A DNA stretch of 64,000 bases from Manihot esculenta. Taxonomy: Eukaryota > Streptophyta > Magnoliopsida > Malpighiales > Euphorbiaceae. The stretch spans positions 8,180,402 through 8,244,401 of the forward strand of contig NC_035174.2 of NCBI RefSeq assembly GCF_001659605.2. Direction: 5' to 3'. Positions 12,801 to 24,800 of the stretch are shown here, piece after piece. The position numbers were made by a program, and so were the translations under genes. Below the pieces are notes generated by a model that was not told the origin of the DNA, searched no databases, and worked only from the letters and a program-made list of their open reading frames with translations. Within the stretch, counting starts at the first letter, position 1. Every line of letters starts with the position of its first letter.

Positions 12801-15800
12801 GAAGGTAACATCCATACTAACGAAGTATTTCCTAGAGGGAGGATGATAACACTTGTATCGCTTCTGTGTTGGAGAATACCCAACAAACACACATTTAAGG
12901 GCCTTGGGATCCAGTTTTCCTGCCGTCCTAGTATGGACAAAGCAAACACACCCAAATACTTTTGGTGGAACAACGTATGAATTCTTCCCTTGTAGAGCCG
13001 TCAAAGGACTCATAAAATTAAGGGTCTTGAGAGGCATTCTATTGATAAGATAAGCAGATGTAAGAATTGCATCTCCCCAATATGTTTTGGGTAGATTCAT
13101 GGTGAACATAAGAGATCGAGCTACCTCCAATAGATGTCTATTTTTCCTCTCAGCAACGCCATTTTGAGCACTAGTATAAGGACAACTAGTCTGGTGTATT
13201 ATCCCATTACTCTCCAAATAAGCAGAAAAGCTACTATCCATGTATTCTCTTCCATTGTCAGTTCTCAAAATTTTCACCTTAGTATCAAATTGAGTACAAA
13301 CCATCTTATGAAAGGATTGAAAATAAGAAAAGACATCACTTTTAGCTTTAATCAAATAGACCCAAGTCATTCGAGTGCAACAATCAATAAAGGTGACAAA
13401 CCATCGATTACCAGATAAGAAGACCGTTTGAGTAGGCCCCCAAACATCAGAATGAATAGTTGCAAAATGAATTTGACTTTTATTATGACTCAAAGGATAG
13501 GATGTTCTAGTGTGTTTAGCATACTCACAAGCATCACAACATAAAGAGCCAAACTGGGTTTTAGCAAACAAATCAGGATAAAGTTTTTCTAAAACAAAAA
13601 ATGATGGATGCCCTAACCGCCGGTGCCACTGTATTATTTCCTGATTGACATCCTTATTTTCTCCAAAACAGGCTTGAGATATCGAAGAAGCCGGATCACC
13701 CTCCAACATGTATAAGCCATCATGCAACCTACCATTGCCAATCATCTTCCCTGTGCGAAGATCCTGAATAACACAATGATCAGGAAAAAATTCAATTTTA
13801 CAGTTAAGAGCATTGGTGATAGCACTGACAGATAAAAGGTTGACAGGAAAGTGGGGAACATAAAGGACAGATGATAATTTAATGTTGGATGTGCAAATAA
13901 CAGAACCTGTTCCGGATATGGGAGTAAAAGAGCCATCAGCAATTCTGACACTATCTTTGGTTAGAGAAGGAGAATAATTGAGAAAGCCTTTATAAGAGCC
14001 TGTCATATGTCTATTCGCACCAGAATCGATAATCCATGGAACATTATTAAAAGAGGAAGCATTACCTGACTTTACAAAGTTAGATGTAGCACCAGAGAAT
14101 GAAGAGGTGTCAATATGAGACGAGGCGCTTGAGACTCTGAAGTTCATTAGGGGAAAGGAACTCAGTCGTTGTTGTCTCCTTAAAGGGCTCCTCCACAGTT
14201 TCTGCTAACTTAGCTTGATTTCTAGAGGTACCTCGTTTTCCTCCACGACCTCTAGTGGGACGACCATTAACTTCCAACAAGTCTCTTTGGTATGCCTTGG
14301 TTTCCCACAATAGTCACAGTGTAAGTGATCTTTCTCAGAAGTAGGAGGCTGTGGTGTGCTCAAACTGGTAGTCAACCCAGCCTTTTCAACTGGTGCAGTA
14401 TGGAGCATAGCATGTCGACGACTTTCCTCTTGTTGAACATGGGCATGGGCCTCTTCTAGAGAAGGAAAAGGATTTCTTCCCAACACTTGGACCCGAATTG
14501 GATCATATTCGTTATTCAACCCTTCTGCCATAGTAAAGATTTATGAACAGTGAAAGAATAGGAGGTACCCAAGGTTGTACACACAAGAAAGCCCAATTGA
14601 TTCACCAAAAGACCGGGTAACAGCACGGGAGAGCCGGAAAGATGGTCGGAATCGTCGCCGGAGTGATCTGAGCTGCGAAACAGTGACAGACGATGGATCA
14701 CGCGCTGGGAAGCGACGGGTCACGCGCCGGGAAGGGGTGGCGTGTGAGCCTCACGCGCAGGCTTTTCCGACGTCGGAGCTGGTCGATCGGCCGGCGGCAG
14801 TCCGGCGGTTCTCCTGGTGCCGGCGGTGAGAGAAAAAGAGGCTCCTAGATGGGTTAGTACCAAAATTGGTAGATCTAGGGTTTTGAAACCCTAAAAATGA
14901 AAAATTGAATTTGGATCCAAAAAATCAGGAAAAGGCTCTGATACCATGAAGAATTTTGGGAAAATTTTGAGTATTTTTATATTTCACTCTTAATCTTTAC
15001 AATTGGTCTACATGACTATTTATACATAGAGAATCATATCTAAACAGGAAGTAAATAATCAAATAATAATTACAGAGATAATTAAGGATCCTAATCAGAT
15101 CAAATCAAATCTCTAGAATCAGCTAGGATTAGTTAAATAAGTCAACAGTATCACATATAATGCTGTTATAGAACTTATTATTTGTGAAATTTATGGAAAT
15201 TACTGATGTTCTGCTCAGTGATGACTAGGCATCCTAATGATGCATCACTTTGTCAATGCAGGGAAAGCGCAACATCCGAGCAGCGGATCCAGCAGTTGAC
15301 AATGTTAAAAATCCTCATTTTCTCGTTCTAATATCTGAGAATTTCATGGAGGCTCGTGCTTCTTTAAGTCGTCCTGGAGTTGCAAATCTACCTTCTAATC
15401 AGAGTCCTGTAAAATTGGATGTTGCTTCAGTTGCTTCTGCTGCAGGTCCAGCGCCATCTTCAATACCATCAGGTTGTTTATGCAATTGTATCTACTTCTC
15501 AACTAGTATTTGCGATTGACACTTTGCTTTTTTGTTCTTTTTTCTCCTAAACATATCCACTACCTTTGATTTTGTATAAGAAAAAATGGGAAAGCAACTG
15601 CATTAATTAGTATTTTCATCATGCACCTTTGTCTAACCCCTTGTAAATTGACCTTTGTTTAGTCAGTAGCCTTATGTGGAGCATTTAGCTACTGGAGATA
15701 TATATTTTTTTTATATATTTTATGTGACTTGAGACATATTTTTGGCTGTTGTATTCGCAGAGGATGTTGAAATGTTAACTTGTTAACCTTTAAATGTTGA

Positions 15801-18800
15801 GTTGTTGATGTTGAAAGAAATACTGTCTAGCATCCTATCATAATTTCAGCAATATTAAAGAAATTGAACGGGATTTCATCTGAAACTTATCCTGGCAGAT
15901 GATAGGCTGTCAGTGCTAATCTATAAATTGCAAATTGAAATGTTGACTATATAAACCATGGAACTAGTATTTTTCCAAGTCATTTAGGTTATAGCCGATA
16001 TTTTTAGGCTCAGTAGATTACTGTCATTGTCAATTTCTCTTTAATATTCTGCCTGGTTGATGCCTAACTTGTTCTTAAATTTTAGTGAATGGATCTATCA
16101 TGAACCGGCCACCAATGTCTGTTGGAACTGTTCCCACTGCAACTGTTAAAGTTGTAAGTATAATTTCCTTTGTTCTATATTTCTTGTCTTATCTGGGGAA
16201 AAATTACTGCTTCTGTAATGATTATGGCCTCGCTTATAAATTTATAACTTATGTGTACAGGAACCAACCACTGTAACTTCCATGGCACCTGGACCTGCTT
16301 TTCCACATATTACATCTGTGCGTCCTGCTTCTCAACCAGTTCCTAGTTTGCAGACATCTTCACCTCCTACAACTACTCAAGAGATGATTGCAAGCGGTGA
16401 AAATGTGCCAGACTTAAAACCGAGTGTCAGTGGGATGCAACAATCTGTACGTCCTGTGCCTCCTGGTACAGCAAATGTTAGTATACTGAATAATCTTTCT
16501 CAAGCACGCCAAGTGATGAACTCTGCTGCACTAACTGGGGGAACTACGATTGGTCTTCAATCAGTGACTCAAACTCCTGTAGCCATGCATATGTCAAATA
16601 TGATATCCAGTGGAATGGCTTCATCTGTGCCTGCTGCTCAAAATGTATTTTCATCTGGACAACCTGGTATTACTTCAATAGCGGGATCAGGAACTACACA
16701 AGTTGCAGCAAACTCTGGTCTTGGTTCTTTTACTTCTGCGACTTCTAACATATCCGGAAACTCAAATCTTGGAATTTCACAACCAATCAGTAACCTTCAA
16801 GGAGGTGTTAGCATGGGTCCATCAGTACCGGGCATGAGCCAAGGAAGTCTTTCAGGAGCTCAAATGGTGCAAAGTGGAATTGGCATGAATCAAAATATGA
16901 TGAGCGGTCTTGGTCCATCAGGTGTTTCTTCTGGGAGCAGCACCATGATCCCAACTCCAGGAATCCCTCAACAAGCACAAAGTGGGATGCAGTCTCTTGG
17001 TGTGAATAACAACTCAGCAGCTAACATGCCATTGTCACAGCAGACAACAAGTGCTTTGCAATCAGCACAATCGAAGTATGTCAAAGTCTGGGAGGTAAGT
17101 TGATAGGCAATTTTGTTAAATATTTGCGATGAATTTTCCAACTGCTGGTGGCAGCATTCCAGTTTCTCTTTTCCTCAAATCAAGGGTGGTGTGTGTATTC
17201 TTCCATTTTTTGAAAAGGCTGCTTAGACTATTGACTGTGAGGCATATTACTTAGCATCTTTCACTTATGCTTTGTCATACAGTATCTAACAAATTTTTAT
17301 GCTCTCACATTTTAACAATATAATTTGCTAGCAACCTACTTAGCTGTCCTGAGCTTCAAGTCGAGTGGTTAAGATTAGTATGATCCTTTCTGCCTTCCTG
17401 TTAACACTGACATGTGTTGTTTTGAAAATACCAAGAATACTTCACATGAAGCTAATGGGAGAGAAAATTGCCAATACTTCTCTAAGAATAACCTCCATCA
17501 AGTTGATGCCCCACACAGCCTTAGTTTTTCTCCTCCACTCAAAATCACAAAGGCATTTGGTGATTTCTGATAGATTATAGTCCTCATTTGCCAAATCAGA
17601 ACCTCTTAGTATATTTTTCCTTGATAATAGTGCCTTGGCAACTCCCTTAGGTTAGTAAAGGCTAAAATGACCGAAAATGTAGTGGGCCAGTTTGACAATG
17701 TGTTGAGCAGTATCTTATAGGCACTTGTTTGTAACTTCCTGTCAAAATTTTTTGAAACTAGTTGCTCTTCTTCACTGCATGTATTTTATTTGTGAAATAA
17801 TTCCTTTGAGCGCCGTAATTGCATGCAGGGAAATTTGTCTGGGCAGCGACAAGGACAGCCTGTCTTTATCACGAGATTGGAAGTATGTCTGAAACACCTG
17901 ATAAGCTGATAAATATTCATAATATACCTTTTTAGTTATTATATTTATAATTATTGCATAATGCTGTCTTATGTCTTCTTCATTGTTACTGTTAGGCCTA
18001 ACCCACCAAAAAAACTAGCTCAAAAACTAGCTCAAGGGAACACCCAAAAATTAGCAAGGGAAGAATGTCTATGGCCCATATATGGGGTACATTACCGAGG
18101 ACATATTTATGGGAGGCCCAATATTGGTGGGAGACTCTGATACTATATTAAATTTGGATTAGGTCTATATCACCTTAAAAGTTAGCTCAAGGAGAGGGGC
18201 CTCCTCCCTACGGCCCATATAAGACCACATTACCCATTTTCCAAATCGATGTGGGATTCAACAATTACTGTTCTATGTGCTTCAGCATTTATTTTTTCTA
18301 TGCATGAACCTTACGCTTGATATTTTTTTTGGTTACAGGGTTACAGGAGTGCTTCTGCTTCTGAGACGTAAGTTTAGAATTATAAAATAACTTCTACTAA
18401 AAATCAACCTGTATGGAAATTTCTGTTCTTGAAGTTGCTTTTACATTTTCTATTTTCATTATTGAGATCAATACGTTAGTTGTCTTTCAGTGGGAAATAT
18501 GTGCATTAAAGTAAGTTATCCTTGACTTGCCTTATTTGCTCCTGTGAGTTGGCAACCACTCATTTTTCTCATGATGGTGGAGAAGACCATACTTACAGAC
18601 AGGTTTAGTTTTCAGAAAATTTAACATGAAATTACTTGATGGTGAGATGTGAGTTTTATCATGGAACATTTAGAGTGGGTTGGTGGCATCAACTCATGTT
18701 TCAGAATAATTTCCAACATTTTGGAGTATCCGGCGTCCATACCCTTTTCCATATCCAAGTGTCAGACACTACTACTTCAGTGTTAAGTGAAGGGCCCAGG

Positions 18801-21800
18801 TAATATAGGTTTTATGGATGTGTTGTCTCCGGGACTCATGACCTTCCCTATGTTTAGGTTTGAGAATACCTTGAATTGAAGGCTGAGATAAAATGAAACT
18901 GAGCATATTCTACATGGTAATGCTGCTAAAATTGAACCACTTGCTGAACAAAATCAAACTAGTTTTTACTGTTTTCAATTATTCAATAGAGAACTATTTA
19001 TATAATCTTTATAGTGTATAAACATTACTAGTTGTTAGGTGTCAATAAGGTACAATTCTGGTCAGCTGCTAACCAAACCTAATTGAAGGATAATTTACTA
19101 TTTTCTTAGGTTTTGAATTATTGAAGATTTACAATCTTTTTCCTGTAGCTTAAGCTGTGATGCTAAGTTGAATGTTTGTGATCCTAATGCCATGCTCCAT
19201 TCAACTGTGCGGTGAACCTCCTACAATTATTTGAACTGATTGATAATAAATAATTAGTGCAATGGATCTCTCATGTGATGCGATCATAATACCCCTTGAA
19301 GTTGAAGGATGAGTTTATAATTTGACATTTGGTCTAGATTATAATATATCACAATGAAAGTTGGGTGATAAAGGACCGTGAATTAATGTGGCAGAGGTGA
19401 GTGTGCTAAGATGGATATGTGGAAATACAACAAAAGGTTATATTTGTAATAAGGTGGAATCATCACCCATTGAGGATGAGTCGTGTGAGGAGCTAAAAAG
19501 ATAATTTGGTTGAATCCAACGTAGATTGGTACTTGGTAGCAGTGTTATTAAAGGTGTTGGGCAAGGTGCTAGGTGCGACGAGGTGAGGCAATGCCTGGAT
19601 GAGGCAAGGCCTCTCTTGCAAGAGGCCAGGCAAGGCACAAGGTGATGCAAGGCGCTGCCTCCCCCCCCCCCCCTTGCTTTTTAAACACCGAATTGTAATC
19701 CATGTTTTCTTTTGAAGCAACTGTTATGAGGATATAACTATAATTATGCTAATTAATTAGAGATTTATATCCCCATAATTTGGCTAATTAATTAGGGATG
19801 TCCCTGCAATTATGCTAACTTATTAGGAATATACATATATATATATATACACGCTAATTAGGAAGGAAATAATATAGTATGTATATAGTTGACTTTTTAT
19901 ATATATAAAGTATGGTGGCTCACTTTAAAAAGATCTCTTGCTTGAGGCTATAGGGCATTTGTCGCCTTAGATTCGCATCTCGCCTAAGGCTATAAGGTAC
20001 CATCACCTAAATTCATATCTCACTTTAATAACACTGAGATGCACCACACAAGATATTGGGGACATCTAAGTTACAGGAGTGAAGACAATAGGAGCTATGT
20101 AGCTAACATGGGGTGAAATAGGTGGGAAGAATTTAGAATGTGACATTAAGATTGACCAGAATGGAGAAAGTGATTCATATAGCTGAGTTAACAACATTTA
20201 GATTGAAGAGAGTCGGAAAGATAAAGTATTCATCATTATTGATCTCAAACTTCCTGTGAACCATTCAAACTTACTATACCGTTGTGGGAGGGAGCCTTGT
20301 CATCTGGAGGAGTAAAAAATAAAGTGTTGTTGTTTGGTCAAGTGCTGAAGCAAAATACAGAGTAATGGCCCAAGGTGTGTGAACTTTTATGGTTACAGAA
20401 ATTATTGGAAGAGTTGAGAAGATAACTTTGTGTTGTGACAACAAAACTTCCATCAGTATAATACAAAATCCCGTTCAATATGACCGAATGAAACACATTG
20501 AAATTGATTGGTACTTCATTAAAGAAAAATTAAGTGACGGTGTTTTGAGTTTAGTTCATGTGACTTCTAGTGGGTAACTTGAGGATGTGTTTACTAAAGG
20601 GTTTAACAATATAATCTACCATAATTTGATTTGCAAGTTGGGTATGTGTGACATCTATGCATCAACTTGAGGGGGAGTGTTTACTTATCTGCTAATTTCT
20701 AGTGATATGATTTGATTACGAATCCTAGGCATAAATTAAGATTTTTAATTATCTCTAATTATTTTGATTATTTGCTTCCTGTTTCTTTGTATATAAATAA
20801 TTGTGTAAGTCACTTATAAAGATCAAGAGCGAAATACAAAAATATTTTAAAATTCTCCAAAATTCTTCATGTATTAATAAAATATAATTTGATAAAAGTA
20901 GAAACAAATAAATTAAAATAATTTTGACTATTTTAAAAAGATTATTTAGCTAAAACTGCATAATTTTAGATATTACATAGTTTTATCTAAAATTATGTAG
21001 TTTTGCTATAAAAAAAAGGAAACTAACTAAATTTGCAACATAATAAAAATTCATTTAGTTGGAGTTTATTTCTTGTGGGAACATTGCAACAAAGTTTTGA
21101 GGTTTTTTTTTTCTTCTTTTTCTTCTTTTTCTTCTTCTTAGTTTAAAAATTGTAATATAAAAACTATAATATATTTGGTTATTTAGTGTCTTGATATATT
21201 TTAAATGGAAATATTATATGATATTGTGAGATATTTGATATTATTTTGAAATTGAAATGTAACACTTGTTAATTTGACGTAAATAATATTAATACTATAT
21301 TAAAAGTATTTAATTATTTCGTTCAAGTTTAAATTTTATTATAAAAATCGAAGATCGTATCGAAACGGAAACAGAAATAAGAATCGATACTGAAATCAAA
21401 TCGGAATCGTAAATACATAAAATCGTATTAGAACCATATCGAAATTTGGTTCTAGTTTCAAAAAGTTTAAGGAATCGACTTTCTGTTCCGGTTCATGTTC
21501 CTGCAAAGAACCGTCTCGGAATCGGAATTGCACACCCCTGGTTTTAAGTGTATATGATCAGTATTGCATTAGGTGGATAAACTTGATGTTGGCCGTTTTG
21601 ATACGAGCAAGAAAATAATGCGATGCTTCAAAAATTTAAAATGGAAAACTCTAAATCAAGACAAATCAAGTTACTATCCTCAATTCAAGGCTTACGAGAT
21701 GAGAACTATATTTGGAAAGTATGGGAGAATAAGGAAACAAGCCATACTCTCTTTAATACATATGAACGCATAACACAATTTCAGATCGCGTAATGCATGT

Positions 21801-24800
21801 ATGGCCAAATTGCATTTAGGCCAATTTTGGTATTTTAGTATTTTGTGGGATTTGTTTTAAATTAATTTGGCCTATATTAGAAATCAAATTCGTGCAGAAG
21901 GAGATTTCTCCAAGATAATTTAGGAAAATGATCTTTAATGTAATTCAGGTCTGACTATTTGACTAGATATCCTTCCTATATTGTAAATTACTCCTTCCTA
22001 CAATAGGATTAGAGTTTGAAGGCTATAAAAACACCCTTAAGGTGGCAGCCACAATTAGCCAAGGAATAAAGATGATGTTATGAACAATATTTTGGTTCTT
22101 TTCTATTATTTAGCAACTTATTAAGGTTTAACCTTGTAGCATTCTAATATGGATCTCCTCCATGCCTAGTTAACCTATCAAGAATTTTTTGTGGCGTTCT
22201 CGAAACTGGATTCGCTTGATTATCTATGTTTCTAATTACATTGGTTGGTTAGGGGTGTGGTAGAGCAATCTTCGCTTGATTATCTATGTTTCTAATCATA
22301 TTGGTTGGTTAGGGGTGTGGTAGAGCAACCTTCGCTCCATTATTATGTTTCTAATCACATTGGTTGGTTAGGGGTACAAAAGAGCAATCTTCTGAAAGAT
22401 ATCTTGTCTTGTTTTTTGTCAAGTTGTGTGACGGGGTTTTTTATTACATGTTGATCCTGGATTCCGCATCAGTTGATATCAGAGCATGGTGATAGATTCC
22501 TATTTATCTATATTTGTTTATTTCGTAAGTTTTTTTTTATTTTTTTCTATCTTATTAATTTTTTATTTCGGTTTATATTATAGTTTCTCTTAAAAAAAAG
22601 AAAAAAAAAAACAGAGAAAATTTTTTTTATTTCAGTTGCGTGAGATTTTTTAAAAAAAGTGATAGATAAAAAAAAAAGAAGAGTAAAGAAAAAAAATCAT
22701 TTCAATTGTCTGATTTCAAAAAAAAGAAGAAAAAAAAAAAGAAGAGATATGTCAAAGTTTAGTGTTTTATTCACAAAATGTCATACTGAATTTAAAAAGG
22801 ATTCTATGTATGTCGATTCTATATATGTCAATTCTTTTCTTGTCATTATGGTTGAAGATTCGAGGACGAATATTTTCGAATAAGGAGATAATGATACGAG
22901 TAAAGAAATAATACGATGCTTCAAAGATTTAAAATGAGAAACTCTAAATCATGACAAATCAAGTTACTATCCTCAATTCAAGGTTTACGAGATGAGAACT
23001 ATATTTGGAAAGTATGGGAGAATAAGGAAACAAGCCACACTCTTTTCAATACATGTGAACACGCAATACAATTTCAGATCGCATAATGCATATATGGTTA
23101 AATTGCATTTAGGCCAATTTTGTTATTTTGGTATTTTAGTATTTTGTGGGATTTGTTTTAAATTAATTTGTCCTATATTAGAAACCAAATTCGTGCAGCT
23201 CATTTAGAAAGGAGATTTCTCCAAGATAATTTAGAAAAATGATTTTTAATGTAATCCAGGTTTGACTATTTAACTAGATACCCTTCCTATATTGTAATTA
23301 TACCTTCCTACAATAGAATTAAGGTTTGAAAGGCTATAAAAACACTCTTAAGGTGGCCGCCACAATTAGCCAAGGAATAAAGATATGTTATGAACCATAT
23401 TTTGGTTCTTCTCCATTATTTAGCAACTTATTAAGGTTTAACCTTGTGGCGTTCTAATATGGATCTCCTCCATGTCTAGATAACTTATCAAGAATTTCGT
23501 GTGGCATTCTCGAAACTAAAATCACTTGATTATCTATATTTCTAATCACATTAGTTGGTTAGGGGTGTGGTAAAGCAACTTTTGCTTAATTATCTATGTT
23601 TCTAATCACATTGGTTGGTGAGAGGTGTAGTAAAACATCCTTCTGGAAGATATCTATGCTTTGTTATTTGTCAAGTTGTGTGACGGGATTTTTGATCACA
23701 TGTTGATCCTAGGTTCCGCATCACATTTTATAATAATAATTGTTAGCAAACATGATTCCAACTAAAGAACTGCAACACTTGACTTATTTTGGATGATCTT
23801 AATCATAAGTTTCAAGTGCAGAATCCTTTCAAACTTACCTTTCTTCTTCCTTCTAAACGAGTAATGAAAACAGTAGCAAGGTTCGTTCCTTATTGGGTTA
23901 TGTTTTTGTATCCCTTCACCTGCATACTCGTTTAACTTTTTTTGAGTTCCTTTGTGGCAAGCCAGCACAATATGCAAACTCATGTATATTGCTCGTTTAA
24001 CTTTTTTTGAGTTCCTTTGTGGCAAGCCAGCACAATATGCAAACTCATGTATATTGCTCGTTTAACTTTTTTTGAGTTCCTTTGTGGCAAGCCAGCACAA
24101 TATGCAAACTCATGTATATATGGAAGAAATAAATATTCAACTGTTGATAAGTTCTCTGGTCCCTTCTCAGGCTTGCAGCAAACTGGCCACCAACAATGCA
24201 AATAGTTCGGCTTATATCTCAGGACCACATGAATAACAAGTAATAGCTGTATTGCTGTCTGTCCTGCATTTTTTGTATTCAATTGTATTTGTCTAGATTT
24301 GCTATGTGTCTGATCCTTTCTTGTGTTCGTTTATTTGATATAGGCAGTATGTTGGGAAGGCTGATTTTCTAGTATTCCGGGCAATGAATCAGCATGGATT
24401 TCTTGGACAACTGCAAGAAAAGAAGCTTGTGAGTTGCCCGAATGCTTAGATCCTTTTACCTCTGCTATGAATCAGCATGCATTTGTAATACACTATTGCT
24501 TATACTTCTGCTATTATTTTCATTATTGGAATAATTGAGGTTAATAGTCACATAAATCCTAAACTTCAATGCTCTTTGCAATTTTGGCCAAGCCTCAGAA
24601 ATAAACTGTTGCCACAACTTCCTTTATGAATTGCAATCTGGTAAAGTGATTCTAAACAACATGCTAGGAATCAAATCAAATAGATCTGTAACAAGAATTA
24701 TAGAAAATGATCTTGTATCAATAGAATGAATATGGAATTACAACCTCCTTTCTCTCTGAGAACTAATTAAATGAACAGAAACCAATAACAGTGCTGATAA

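Larger units (their letters stand above)
10605..15147 (-). mobile_element. Full-length-bounded Copia LTR retrotransposon, recent, coding capacity broken
   Basis: A 4543-bp Copia element in MED25 intron 6, antisense to the host gene. LTRs of 201 bp (10605-10805 and 14947-15147) begin TG and end CA and differ at only one base by my alignment. The 5-bp target duplication GTATC is perfect (10600-10604 and 15148-15152). The primer-binding site TGGTATCAGAGC (14946 to 14935 on the minus strand) matches initiator-methionine tRNA, and a polypurine tract lies next to the 3' LTR. The protease, integrase, reverse transcriptase, RNase H order defines Copia. Gag lacks its N-terminal part and the frame is broken in at least three places, so this copy cannot make its own full polyprotein and was probably moved by proteins from an intact relative. 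Confidence 0.95.

Noticed and set aside
14575..14829. Plus-strand arginine-rich frame at the Copia leader
   Set aside because: It is antisense to the GC-rich retrotransposon leader, without homology or splice context.
22659..22883. Lysine-rich open frame inside the Gypsy-like element
   Set aside because: It comes from A-rich runs; only the last residues resemble a Gypsy pol tail and the frame has no domain.
23762..24282. Repeated small frames on both strands near 24000
   Set aside because: They arise from the 65-bp triplication, whose unit is not a multiple of three; no homology to known proteins.
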